Assembly (NCBI GenBank): GCA_021786335.1
Contig: JAJYNM010000076.1
Location: 1-40,932 of the forward strand
DNA from: an archaeon
GTDB taxonomy: Archaea > Thermoproteota > Nitrososphaeria > Nitrososphaerales > UBA183
Length of the DNA stretch: 40,932 nucleotides
Reading direction: 5' to 3'
The stretch's first letter is position 1. Each line of letters starts with the position of its first letter. A program made the position numbers and the translations under genes. The notes under the pieces were generated by a model, which was not told where the DNA came from, made no database searches, and saw only the letters and a program-made list of their open reading frames with translations. This document shows positions 7,916 to 16,719 of this stretch, piece by piece.

Positions 7916-8918
7916 AGACAAGGCGCTGCTCCTCCATATTTCAGGGCCCGAGATGTCCGAGGTCATCCTTAACGACGCCGTAGCAGCCGGGGTGAGAGGG
8001 CTGGTCGTAGACCGGCCACTTTCGACATCAGTCCCACTGAACGGGCTCGATGTCTTCGAGGTCTCCGAAGGCGAAGGGGAGAACAAGGCTAGGTGGATTA
8101 AGGTAGCCGGGGCAGGCGACGTCGAAAGGGCGTTGACCGCAAGCACGTTGAGCCTGGCCTTCGTTGTCGTCGAGTGCTCCGACTGGCGCATCATCCCACT
8201 GGAGAACCTCATCGCGGAGTTCAGGCGCCGTGGACGCAAACTCTACGCCTACGCCGAATCGAAGGAACAGATTGAGACGGCTTTCTCCGTCCTTGAGCTA
8301 GGGGTCGACGGCGTCGTAATCCCATACTCTTCTATCGTCGAGGCCAAGAGGCTCTCCGTCAGAAGGGCAGAGCTCCCCCTCGAACCTGCCGAGGTGACAA
8401 GAGTAATGGATGCAGGGGTCGGAGACCGCGCATGCGTCGACACAACGTCGCTGCTGGAGGTAGGGGAAGGAATGCTCGTCGGGAGCAGGGGTGGGTTCTT
8501 CTTCCTCGTGCACGGAGAGACGATACCGTCGGAGTACATCGCCACCCGGCCCTTCAGGGTGAACGCAGGCGCGGTGCACAGCTATACTCTAGCCTCGGAC
8601 GGGAAGACGAGGTACCTGTCGGAGCTCAAGCCCCCAGACACGGTCACCATCGTGAGCAGCGGTGGAGGCAGCCGGGAGGCGTCGGTGGGAAGGGTCAAGA
8701 TAGAGCGGCGGCCACTGGTGCTTGTGGATGCTAGGTCGAAGGCCGGTTCTGGGACGGTGATACTCCAGAAAGCCGAGACTATCCGTCTGGTGCGCCCCGG
8801 CGGGGGTGCGGTCTCAGTGACAGAACTAAAGACGGGAGACGCGGTCTTGGTTCACGTCGAGACAGCCAAAGCTAGGCACTTCGGGTTAGAGGTGGATGAG
8901 CATATCAACGAAAAGTAG
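7905..8918 (+). CDS. aroB': 3-dehydroquinate synthase II (AroB')
   Basis: Catalyses NAD-dependent oxidative deamination and cyclisation of the AroA' product to 3-dehydroquinate; it is unrelated to bacterial AroB. The 337-residue protein shows ELGVDGVVIPYSS in the middle and FRVNAGAVHSYTL and LKTGDAVLVHVE in its second half, typical of the MJ1249-like family. I chose ATG 7905 (MLTEDKALLLHIS) over in-frame upstream starts because it needs only an 11-nt overlap with aroA' and matches the expected length. It overlaps aroD by 23 nt. Confidence 0.9.
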   Translation: MLTEDKALLLHISGPEMSEVILNDAVAAGVRGLVVDRPLSTSVPLNGLDVFEVSEGEGENKARWIKVAGAGDVERALTASTLSLAFVVVECSDWRIIPLENLIAEFRRRGRKLYAYAESKEQIETAFSVLELGVDGVVIPYSSIVEAKRLSVRRAELPLEPAEVTRVMDAGVGDRACVDTTSLLEVGEGMLVGSRGGFFFLVHGETIPSEYIATRPFRVNAGAVHSYTLASDGKTRYLSELKPPDTVTIVSSGGGSREASVGRVKIERRPLVLVDARSKAGSGTVILQKAETIRLVRPGGGAVSVTELKTGDAVLVHVETAKARHFGLEVDEHINEK

Positions 8919-9621
8919 CGCGGTAGAGCTCGTCGCTCCCCCTATGGAGGGCCAGAAGACATTGGTGTGCACGTCCGTGTCGGCAAGAACACCAGCCGAA
9001 CTGAGGGCCAAGGCGCAGAGGGCGTTCAACTCGGGGACAGATCTAGTCGAGTTCAGGCTGGACTCACTCAGGCCGTTCAGGTCTAAGGCGCAGGAAATCA
9101 CAGAATTCTTGAGCAGGGCGATACTTACCGTAAGATCTCAGGGCGAGGGGGGAGACTTCGAGGGGAGGGAGCCAGACCGCCTGAACGCCATCAGGGCCTC
9201 CTGCGAACTGGGACCCGCCTATGTAGACGTCGAGCTCCGGACCCTCAGGGCTAATCACGACTTGGTCTCCGAACTGGCCGGCCAGAAACTCATCGTCTCT
9301 TGGCACGACAGTCTCCAGACTCCTCCCAAGGCCCGCCTAGCTTCTATCCTAGCGGCCGCAAAGGCCTTCGGGGGCCTCGCGAAGCTGGTCCCCACCGCCA
9401 GAGAGGCATCAGACAACCTCGCTGTCCTGTCCCTGTATGGCTGTCGGGCCCCGGCGCCGATAGCATTCTGCATGGGTGAAGCGGGCGTGCTTTCAAGGGT
9501 CATGGCGATCGAACTGCGGACCCCCATCGTCTACGCTTCTCTCCCCGGGGAGCAGACCGCCCCCGGACAGCTCACCTTGTCCAAACTCCTGGCGCTGCGG
9601 AGGAAGCTGGGATGTGACTGA
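8896..9621 (+). CDS. aroD: 3-dehydroquinate dehydratase, type I
   Basis: Dehydrates 3-dehydroquinate to 3-dehydroshikimate by a Schiff-base mechanism. The 241-residue protein shows VEFRLDSL (51-58), TVRSQGEGG (78-86), the catalytic histidine in IVSWHDS (H137), the Schiff-base lysine in GLAKLVPTA (K163), IAFCMGEAGVLSR (189-201) and the closing loop TAPGQ. ATG 8896 lies inside the end of aroB'; the 3' end overlaps aroE by 8 nt. Confidence 0.95.
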   Translation: MSISTKSSAVELVAPPMEGQKTLVCTSVSARTPAELRAKAQRAFNSGTDLVEFRLDSLRPFRSKAQEITEFLSRAILTVRSQGEGGDFEGREPDRLNAIRASCELGPAYVDVELRTLRANHDLVSELAGQKLIVSWHDSLQTPPKARLASILAAAKAFGGLAKLVPTAREASDNLAVLSLYGCRAPAPIAFCMGEAGVLSRVMAIELRTPIVYASLPGEQTAPGQLTLSKLLALRRKLGCD

Positions 9622-10450
9622 CCGGTACCTACTGCTGGGCGAGGACGTCAACGCCTCGCCTTCTCCCACAATGATGAACGCGGCCTTTGTTGCCATTGGC
9701 GTGGACGCGACATACGACGCCATCAGCGTTCCGCCCTCAGGCCTGGACGACGCCTTCGGCAGGGTCAAGGATGACGGAGTCCAGGGCCTGAACGTCACCA
9801 TGCCCCACAAGGCAGCAGTGATGCATCTGCTCGATTCGCTAGACGAAGTCTCGGCTAGCGTGGGCGCGGTGAATACGGTGAACGCCGAGCGAGGGGAGTA
9901 TCGTGGGTACAACACTGATGTCGACGGAATCATCGAGCCGCTCGTGGCCCGCAATCTCCCGCCATTCCGCCACGCAGTCGCCCTAGGGACAGGTGGGGCG
10001 GCCAGGGCTTTCTGTGCTGCTGTGCACCAGACTGGGTCCCGCTCGCTGACGTTCTTGTCGAGAGACCCCAAGAAACGACAAATCTTCTTGGAGAGCCTGA
10101 CGGCGGCTTTTCCTAGCATGAACCTGCGCGTCCTTTCGTACCACGACGCCAAGTCCCAGCGCCCCGACCTGCTCTTCAACGCGTCGCCAGCCGGCTCAGG
10201 AGGGAGGCCCCTCCCGGGCGAAGTCTCGCTTCTGATGGATTCGAGACCTGTCGTGTTCGACGCGGTCTACTCCCCGGTGGAGACCGAGCTGATGCGACTA
10301 GCTTCGGCCAGGGGCTGCACAGCAATTCACGGGTACGAGATGCTCCTTGCCCAGGCCATCAAGGCGCTGAAGATATGGACGGGGAGACAATGTCCAGCAG
10401 AACCTGTTAGGGAAGCGCTTCTTGCCTCCTTGGGGGTGGCGGCGATCTGA
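9614..10450 (+). CDS. aroE: Shikimate dehydrogenase
   Basis: Reduces 3-dehydroshikimate to shikimate with NADPH. The 278-residue protein has the substrate site GEDVNASPSPTMMNAAF (9-25), NVTMPHK with catalytic K66, GAVNTV (84-89) and YNTDVDGI with D102, followed by a Rossmann domain (ALGTGGAAR). I chose the GTG at 9614 because it gives the family N-terminus and overlaps the aroD stop by 8 nt; open frame further upstream lies within aroD. Confidence 0.93.
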   Translation: MTDRYLLLGEDVNASPSPTMMNAAFVAIGVDATYDAISVPPSGLDDAFGRVKDDGVQGLNVTMPHKAAVMHLLDSLDEVSASVGAVNTVNAERGEYRGYNTDVDGIIEPLVARNLPPFRHAVALGTGGAARAFCAAVHQTGSRSLTFLSRDPKKRQIFLESLTAAFPSMNLRVLSYHDAKSQRPDLLFNASPAGSGGRPLPGEVSLLMDSRPVVFDAVYSPVETELMRLASARGCTAIHGYEMLLAQAIKALKIWTGRQCPAEPVREALLASLGVAAI

Positions 10451-11319
10451 TCGGAAGAGCCACCGCCATGGGTGCGGTCAGCATCGTCAACGCGATAGCG
10501 AGCGGCCGCGGAGCCTCATTCGCAGTGGACCTCCCCACGACAGCCACGGTCGCGGTCCGCGAAGGGCGCGGCAGGTGGACGGGTTTGACGAACGGCAGGC
10601 CTGCTACCTCCACTCTGCTTCAGCAGACTGTGAGGAAGGCAATCGGGACTCTGGGAAAGGACCCCAACAGATACTCCGGCCGGATAGAGACTGAGACATC
10701 AGCCCCAGTGGGCGTAGGCCTCAAGACCTCCTCCTCTTCATCCGTCGCGGCCGCCCTAGCAACCTTCTCCGCGTTCGGAAGGCATAACTATGAACCTGAA
10801 CAAATCCTCGAATGCAGCGTTTCGGCTTCCCTCGCCAGCGGGACAAGCGTCACCGGGGCGATGGACGACGCAGCGGCATGCCTCCTCGGCGGCGGGGTTC
10901 TCACTGACAACCGTTCGAACAGCGTCGTAGCCAGGGTAAGACTGGGAAGACCACTTGTTGTCATCATCAGAATCCCAGACGACGGGAGCAGGAGGGCCTC
11001 CGTCCCCACGTCCGAGGTAAGACGCTTCGCAAAACTAGCGGACTCCATCTTCGACCAGGCCAGACGGGGGAGAATTTGGAAGGCCATGATTTTGAACGGG
11101 TCACTTTACAGCGCAATCTACGGCTATCCGAACTCTGATGCCCTCGAAGCACTTGAGAACGGAGCACTAGGCGCCGGCCTCTCGGGGACCGGCCCCGCCG
11201 TGGCTTGCGTGTTCGACGACGTCGCCGCGGCAGAGAACCTCGAAAGCAACTGGAAGGAGATCGGGGGCATGACGGTCAGGACGAAGACCTCCGATGGAGG
11301 GGCCACGATTGGTCGCTAG
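10447..11319 (+). CDS. aroK: Archaeal shikimate kinase (GHMP kinase type)
   Basis: Phosphorylates shikimate at the 3-OH. It belongs to the GHMP kinase fold and is unrelated to bacterial AroK. The ATP loop is PVGVGLKTSSSSSVA, about 87-101; a second motif is GLSGTGPAVACVF near the C-terminus. Family N-termini usually begin with a Met followed by GRAxAxGAxTIVNA. The matching residues IGRATAMGAVSIVNA here begin right after a CTG at 10447 that overlaps the aroE stop as CTGA. The first canonical start, ATG 10468, would cut off this strand. I therefore favour a CTG start, but ATG 10468 cannot be excluded. Confidence 0.85.
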   Translation: MIGRATAMGAVSIVNAIASGRGASFAVDLPTTATVAVREGRGRWTGLTNGRPATSTLLQQTVRKAIGTLGKDPNRYSGRIETETSAPVGVGLKTSSSSSVAAALATFSAFGRHNYEPEQILECSVSASLASGTSVTGAMDDAAACLLGGGVLTDNRSNSVVARVRLGRPLVVIIRIPDDGSRRASVPTSEVRRFAKLADSIFDQARRGRIWKAMILNGSLYSAIYGYPNSDALEALENGALGAGLSGTGPAVACVFDDVAAAENLESNWKEIGGMTVRTKTSDGGATIGR

Positions 11320-12598
11320 GGCGACTCTGGTGTCACGCGGGCCGCTCGACGGGAGCGTCAGGGTCCCTCCCAGCAAGAGCTATACTCACAGGTCAGTGCT
11401 CATGGCCAGCCTTTCGCCTGGGGTGAGCAGGGTCAAGAACCCCCTCCGCTCCAGGGACACTATCGCCACCGTCGAGGCGTGCAGGGCTATGGGCGCTGAT
11501 GTAGCAGACTCGGGGTCCGATCTCGCCATAACCGGAGCAGAACCCAGGGCGGCGGTGAAGGATGTGAATGTCGAGAACTCAGGGACAACACTCAGGTTCA
11601 TGACCTCAGCCTTCGCCCTCCCACTTCGAGGGAGGACAGTGCTCACGGGGGATGCGAGCGTTCGCATGAGGCCGATGCAAGGCCTCCTAGACGCGCTAGC
11701 TCAGCTCGGGGCAGAGGCGCACTCTGTCGCTGGGAACGGCTGCGCCCCCGTCGTCGTCGGAGAGGGAGGCATGCGAGGAGGGCAGGCCACCCTCCGTGGG
11801 GACGTTTCGTCGCAGTTCGTCTCCTCGATTCTCATATCCGCGCCGCTAGCGAGAGAGGACTCCTATCTGACGGTCGTCGACGCAGTCTCAAGGCCCTACA
11901 TCGATGCGACCCTAAATCTCTCTGAGCTGCACGGCATACGCATCGAACGAAACGGCTATGAGCGCTTTGTAATCCAGGCGGCCCAACAGTACCGCCTCGC
12001 CGACTTCGCCGTCCCCGCTGACTTCAGTTCCGCAGCCTTCGTCATGGCTGCGACCGCTCTGGCAGGGGGCAGAGTCGAACTCTTGGGCCTCGGGGGTGGG
12101 CTCCCCCAGGCAGACTCTGCGATTCTGAAGATACTCGGGGACCTGGGTGCAAGGATTGAACTCAGGTCTGACTCGGTGATGGTGTGCGCACAAGGCGATG
12201 GGCTCAAGGGAGGGTCTTTCTACCTTGGCGACTGTCCCGATCTACTGCCCGTGCTTGCCGCCTTGGCCCTGAAGTGCGAAGAGCCGCTGCGGATGTACGG
12301 TGTCGCCCACGCTCGGCTGAAAGAGACTGACAGGCTCAGTGTCCTAGCGCGGGAGCTCTCCAAGATAGGGGCGAGGGTCGAAGAACACTCCGATGGGTTG
12401 ACGGTAACGAGGCCTCGCGAGTTCACCCATTCTAATCTGGACGCCCACGGCGACCACAGGATGTTCATGGCTTTCGCTCTGGCCTCGCTCCTCGTACCGG
12501 GGGGAGTCCCAGTGATAGGTGTGGAGAGCCTCGATGTGTCATATCCGGGTTTCCTCTCCGACATGGAGCAGATCGGAGTCGGGGTCGCTGTGGGTTGA
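11294..12598 (+). CDS. aroA: 3-phosphoshikimate 1-carboxyvinyltransferase (EPSP synthase)
   Basis: Joins PEP to shikimate 3-phosphate. The 434-residue two-domain enzyme has PPSKSYTHR at 25-33, an ENSGTTLRFMTSA segment, an LRGDVSSQFVSS-type stretch, RLKETDRL and HGDHRMFMAFALA. ATG 11294 overlaps aroK by 26 nt; a TTG at 11309 is an alternative start. The stop overlaps the aroC TTG (TTGA). Confidence 0.96.
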   Translation: MEGPRLVARATLVSRGPLDGSVRVPPSKSYTHRSVLMASLSPGVSRVKNPLRSRDTIATVEACRAMGADVADSGSDLAITGAEPRAAVKDVNVENSGTTLRFMTSAFALPLRGRTVLTGDASVRMRPMQGLLDALAQLGAEAHSVAGNGCAPVVVGEGGMRGGQATLRGDVSSQFVSSILISAPLAREDSYLTVVDAVSRPYIDATLNLSELHGIRIERNGYERFVIQAAQQYRLADFAVPADFSSAAFVMAATALAGGRVELLGLGGGLPQADSAILKILGDLGARIELRSDSVMVCAQGDGLKGGSFYLGDCPDLLPVLAALALKCEEPLRMYGVAHARLKETDRLSVLARELSKIGARVEEHSDGLTVTRPREFTHSNLDAHGDHRMFMAFALASLLVPGGVPVIGVESLDVSYPGFLSDMEQIGVGVAVG

Positions 12599-13698
12599 GC
12601 GGGAACATCATAGGCGAAAGGTTCCTGCTGGTCACCTTCGGCGAAAGCCATGGGAAGGTAGTCGGCGCGGTCTTGGACGGATGCCCTGCGGGCCTGGCTC
12701 TGAGGGAAGAAGACATCCAGGCGGAACTCGACCTGAGAAGGCCGGGCCAGTCGATAGTCACTTCCCAGAGGAAGGAGGAGGACAGAGTGGAGATAATGTC
12801 CGGGGTCTTCAACGGCCGCACCACCGGCGCTCCGATAATGATGCTCATCAGGAACGGGGACAAGGACTCAAGGCCCTACGACGCGATGGTGAACTCCCCC
12901 CGCCCAGGCCATGCAGACCTAGTCGCGAGGCTGAAGTACGGAGGATTCAACGACTATCGGGGGGGAGGCAGGTTCTCCGGAAGGATCACGGCGTCCTTCG
13001 TGATGGGCGGAGCCGTGGCGAAGAAGCTCCTGCACGAGGTGCTGGGGGTGGAGGTCATCGCCTATTCGCTGGAGATCGGCGGGGTTCGCGCCGAGAGGTT
13101 TGACGTGGACACAGCCAGGAAGAACCGATATGAGAACGATGCCCGAGCTCCCACGACCGAAGCCGCGGTCCTGATGAAGAAGAAGATAATCGAGGCCCGC
13201 GGGAGAGGGAACAGCCTCGGCGGCATCGTCGAATGCGTGGCGCTTAACGTTCCGCCCGGCTTAGGCGAACCTGTCTTCGCATCCTTGGACTCTGACCTCG
13301 CACGGATGGCCCTCTCAATCCCCGCCGTCAAGGGCGTGGAGTTTGGCTCCGGGTTCGCTTCGGTCAGACTCAGGGGGACTGAGAACAACGACGAGTATTA
13401 CTTCCAAGGCGACAGGGTCGTGACGAAAACGAACAACTCCGGGGGAATCCTCGGGGGGCTTTCGAATGGGATGCCCGTCGTGTACAGGGTCGCCTTCAAA
13501 CCGGCATCGTCCGTTGCATCCAAGCAGACGACGGTCGACCTAGCCTCCAGGAAGGAGGTGGAGCTCATAGTGCCGGGGCGCCACGATCCGACGGTGGTCC
13601 CCAGGGCTGTCCCGGTGGTTGAAAATGCGACTGCACTCGTGCTCGCAGACCATGCAATCAGAGCGGGGAAGATTCCCCCGGTGCTCAGGGGACCATGA
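12595..13698 (+). CDS. aroC: Chorismate synthase
   Basis: Converts EPSP to chorismate with reduced FMN, the branch point to Phe/Tyr and Trp. The 367-residue protein shows FGESHGKVVGAVLDG near the start (GESHG at 16-20), RPGHADL, the YGGFNDYRGGGRFSGR region, NNSGGILGGLSNG, and RHDPTVVPRAVPV near the end. The TTG start overlaps the aroA stop by 4 nt and the stop overlaps the next ATG (ATGA). Confidence 0.96.
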   Translation: MSGNIIGERFLLVTFGESHGKVVGAVLDGCPAGLALREEDIQAELDLRRPGQSIVTSQRKEEDRVEIMSGVFNGRTTGAPIMMLIRNGDKDSRPYDAMVNSPRPGHADLVARLKYGGFNDYRGGGRFSGRITASFVMGGAVAKKLLHEVLGVEVIAYSLEIGGVRAERFDVDTARKNRYENDARAPTTEAAVLMKKKIIEARGRGNSLGGIVECVALNVPPGLGEPVFASLDSDLARMALSIPAVKGVEFGSGFASVRLRGTENNDEYYFQGDRVVTKTNNSGGILGGLSNGMPVVYRVAFKPASSVASKQTTVDLASRKEVELIVPGRHDPTVVPRAVPVVENATALVLADHAIRAGKIPPVLRGP

Positions 13699-15095
13699 CA
13701 GAGACGAAGCCGGAGCCTGGAATAGACGACCTCCGCGCCAAGATATCCGAGACCACCAGAGAGGTCATCAGGCTTGTCGGCCGCAGGAACAGCCTGGCCC
13801 GCGAAGTAGGGAGGCTGAAGGCCATGGGGTCCATCCCCATCGAGGACGACGCCGTCGAGGACTCCCTGCTCAGGGATGTGACAGAGGAGTGCGACCGCGC
13901 CGGAGTGGAAAGGAGCGCAGGCCTGAAGATGCTCGCCCTTCTCCTCGCCGAGTCCAAGAAGGCCCAGGGGGTACAGGCACGGCAATCTGGGCCGAGCCCC
14001 ATGTCGGTCTTCGCCAAAGCCATCGAGCTGCAGAGAGGAGGGGCGAGACTGATACGCCTCGACGTGGGCGAGCCTGACTTCAAGCCGCCCCCGGCTGTCA
14101 TCGAAGCGTGTTCAGAGGCCCTGTTCGGCTTCAAGACGCACTACACCGAAGCGAAGGGTATCCCGGAGCTCCTATCCGCACTCAGGGGTTACCTGCGAAG
14201 GAAGAGCGGCTTCACAGCAGATGAGGACGAGGTCGCGGTGACCCCTAGCGGAAGGTTCGCCGTATACGCAAGCCTCTCCGCGTTAGTTTCTGAAGGGGAC
14301 AGCGCCATCGTCCCAGAGCCCAACTGGCCCGCCTACCGCGAAGCCCTTCAGCACCTGGGAGTGAAGCCCATCATAGTCCGAAGCAGGCTTGAGAACGGCT
14401 GGTCGCTCTCACCCAGCGAAGTGGAGGGGGCAATCCGCCCCAACACCAAGGCGATAATCCTGAGCTACCCCAACAACCCGACTGGCAAGGTGTTATCCCC
14501 AGAGGCCTTCAGGGAGGTGGTCCAGATCGCTGACGATCGCGGCCTCACGGTGGTAAGCGACGAGATATACAACGAGTACTCGTCAAAGCCCTGTCCAAGC
14601 GTCCTCCGTACGGTCCCTAGGAAATTCGTGATGACCTCGTCCTTCTCGAAGACCTGGGCGATGACCGGGTTCAGGATAGGCTACGTCGTCTCCAGCAAAG
14701 ACATCGTCGCCAGGGTAACAAGCATGATCTCGTTGATGTTTTCTTCGGTCCCCGAGTTCATTCAATACGGGGCCATCAGGGCTCTCGACTCGGACGCCGA
14801 AGTCAAGACGAACGTGACGGAGATGAAGGAAAGGATTGAAGCCGTCTCAAAGGAGCTGGACAGGATTGAATCATTGGAGTACTTCAAGCCCGACGGCGCC
14901 ATGTACTTCTTCCCGCGGCTAAGGAAACGGGGACTGACGGGAAGGAAGTTCGTCGAACGCCTCCTCCAGAAGGGGGTCACCGTAACCCCTGGCGCCGCCT
15001 TCGGGGCCTATGAAGACTTCTTCCGAATCTCCTTAGGCCAACCCAAGGAGACTATCATCGAAGGAGTGAGGAGGATGGGTGACCTACTCGCTTGA
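13695..15095 (+). CDS. Chorismate mutase (AroQ) fused to a class I aminotransferase
   Basis: Residues 1-95 form a helical AroQ-type chorismate mutase (IDDLRAKISETTREVIRLVGRR), which turns chorismate into prephenate. Residues 100-466 are a fold-type I PLP aminotransferase with LDVGEPDF (122-129), NNPTG (260-264), SDEIY (288-292) and the PLP lysine K319 in SSFSKTWAM. Placed between aroC and prephenate dehydrogenase, the aminotransferase half is probably the aromatic or prephenate aminotransferase of the Tyr/Phe branches; which keto acid it prefers is inference. It overlaps both neighbours (ATGA, TTGA). Confidence 0.9.
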   Translation: MTETKPEPGIDDLRAKISETTREVIRLVGRRNSLAREVGRLKAMGSIPIEDDAVEDSLLRDVTEECDRAGVERSAGLKMLALLLAESKKAQGVQARQSGPSPMSVFAKAIELQRGGARLIRLDVGEPDFKPPPAVIEACSEALFGFKTHYTEAKGIPELLSALRGYLRRKSGFTADEDEVAVTPSGRFAVYASLSALVSEGDSAIVPEPNWPAYREALQHLGVKPIIVRSRLENGWSLSPSEVEGAIRPNTKAIILSYPNNPTGKVLSPEAFREVVQIADDRGLTVVSDEIYNEYSSKPCPSVLRTVPRKFVMTSSFSKTWAMTGFRIGYVVSSKDIVARVTSMISLMFSSVPEFIQYGAIRALDSDAEVKTNVTEMKERIEAVSKELDRIESLEYFKPDGAMYFFPRLRKRGLTGRKFVERLLQKGVTVTPGAAFGAYEDFFRISLGQPKETIIEGVRRMGDLLA

Positions 15096-15919
15096 GGGTC
15101 GCCGTCCTAGGCTCCGCCGGAGCCATGGGCTCATATTTCGTAGAATACTTCCGACGCCTAGGTCACACGGTCGCGGGATCTGATGTACAACGAACAGGCT
15201 CCCTGCTTCAGGCCGGTACTGTCTCTTCCAACCTAGGTGCCGTCAGACAGGCCGACCTCGTCCTCCTCGCCGTCCCTCTCTGGGACACCCTCAAAGTAGC
15301 CAGGGAGATTAAACCTGCCCTGAAGCGCGGCTGCACGCTCGTCGAAATCACGTCAATCAAAGGGACGACGCTGGCCCAGCTCGAGAAGATCGCGTCTTCC
15401 TGCGATGCCTCCCTGCTCTCTCTCCACCCAATGTTCGGACCATCATCGAGGTCGAAGGCACCTAGGATACTGGTGGTGGGAAAGGGCAGAGACCTGGAGA
15501 CCGCAAGGGGGATTTTCAAGGGGGCGGAACTTACCTTGGTCGGGGCAGAAGATCACGACCGGCTTGTGGCATACGCACTCTCGCTAGTGCACCTTACCAA
15601 CCTGGCCTTCGCCATGGCGGTGGCGAATGGTCCAGGTCTGAAAAAGCTCCAGAAGTCCGCCCCGCCTTTCGCCTCAGCCCAGCTGGACCTCGTTAAGGCA
15701 GTCCTCCTGCAGGGCCCTGAACTCTACTTCTACATCGATACCATGAACAGGTCAGTCACGGACGCCCTCTCCTCGACCATCAACGAGCTCTCTACACTGA
15801 GGGCCATCATCGCGAAGAAAGACTCGAAGGCCTTCGTCAGCGAATTCTCAAGGCTCCTGCGCCAGTTCAGGAAGTCGGAGTTGGAGGCTTCCCTCGCCAA
15901 GGTCTATGCGAAATCCTAG
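15092..15919 (+). CDS. tyrA: Prephenate dehydrogenase
   Basis: NAD(P)-dependent oxidative decarboxylation of prephenate (or dehydrogenation of arogenate) toward tyrosine. The 275-residue protein has an N-terminal Rossmann motif LGSAGAMGSYF, DLVLLAVPL, the substrate-site LSLHPMFGPSSR and a helical C-terminal dimerisation domain. It is the last gene of the operon. The TTG start overlaps the previous stop. The TAG stop at 15917-15919 lies in a CTAG shared with the stop of trpA on the other strand. No ACT domain is seen. Because the preceding gene is an aminotransferase, an arogenate route is possible. Confidence 0.9.
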   Translation: MRVAVLGSAGAMGSYFVEYFRRLGHTVAGSDVQRTGSLLQAGTVSSNLGAVRQADLVLLAVPLWDTLKVAREIKPALKRGCTLVEITSIKGTTLAQLEKIASSCDASLLSLHPMFGPSSRSKAPRILVVGKGRDLETARGIFKGAELTLVGAEDHDRLVAYALSLVHLTNLAFAMAVANGPGLKKLQKSAPPFASAQLDLVKAVLLQGPELYFYIDTMNRSVTDALSSTINELSTLRAIIAKKDSKAFVSEFSRLLRQFRKSELEASLAKVYAKS

Positions 15920-16719
15920 GCGGACCTTGCAGCGAGTTTCATGGATCTGACGTAGGCTTCAATCCTGCCAAGAGCCTCATCCTCGCCGCTGTCGACTGAG
16001 GCCACCATGTCAACTATCGCGCTTCCTACTATGGCCGCGTCAGCACCGGCTCCTATCACAGCTCTGACGTGCTCAGGCTTGGAGATGCCAAAACCGACCC
16101 CCAAGGGGACCTTCCCTCGCGTAAACCCGTTCGCGAACTTGACAAGCCTGATCGCGTTGTCCTTCAGTTGCTCTCTCGCCCCTGTGACTCCGAGCACCGA
16201 AACCAGATATAGGAATCCGGACGTGTTCGCGACTATCTCCTTCATGCGCTCCTCACCGGTGGTGGGGGCAGCGAGCAGGACAGAGTCAATCCCTCTAGCG
16301 CGCGCCACATCGCCGAACTTTTTGGCCTCGTCTAGGGGGAGGTCGGGCACAATCACCCCGTCGACCCCACTTCTTCTGGCAGCATCGAGGAAGGCGGCTG
16401 GGCCCTTAGCGAGTATCGGGTTGAAGTATGTCATCACCACCACTGGGACGTCGCGAGTCTTCTTCACATATGACGCAATACGAAGCACATCCGCTGGCTT
16501 CGTACCAGATTTGAGCGCTCGAACCCCTGCAGCCTGAATCGACCTGCCATCGGCTATGGGATCAGAGAACGGGATGCCTAGCTCGATGATGTCCGCCCCG
16601 CCCCTCAGGACCGCTTCCGCGACCCCCACCGAAGCCTCCAGGTCTGGATCTCCGCCCATTACATAGGCCACAAGGGCTCCACCATCGATCGAGTCGAACA
16701 TCTCTCGTATTCTGCTCAT
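15916..16719 (-). CDS. trpA: Tryptophan synthase alpha subunit
   Basis: Cleaves indole-3-glycerol phosphate to indole and glyceraldehyde 3-phosphate. The 267-residue TIM barrel has YVMGGDPD, the catalytic glutamate in [29 protein letters not shown] and [11 protein letters not shown] chose ATG 16719 because it overlaps the trpB stop (ATGA) and gives the family N-terminus; earlier in-frame codons lie in trpB. It is the last gene of the trp operon, ending stop-to-stop with tyrA. Confidence 0.95.
   Translation of the reverse strand: MSRIREMFDSIDGGALVAYVMGGDPDLEASVGVAEAVLRGGADIIELGIPFSDPIADGRSIQAAGVRALKSGTKPADVLRIASYVKKTRDVPVVVMTYFNPILAKGPAAFLDAARRSGVDGVIVPDLPLDEAKKFGDVARARGIDSVLLAAPTTGEERMKEIVANTSGFLYLVSVLGVTGAREQLKDNAIRLVKFANGFTRGKVPLGVGFGISKPEHVRAVIGAGADAAIVGSAIVDMVASVDSGEDEALGRIEAYVRSMKLAARSA

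Noticed and set aside
7400..8239. Long - strand frame opposite AroA' and AroB'
   Set aside because: Shadow of well-supported genes; no promoter or motif.
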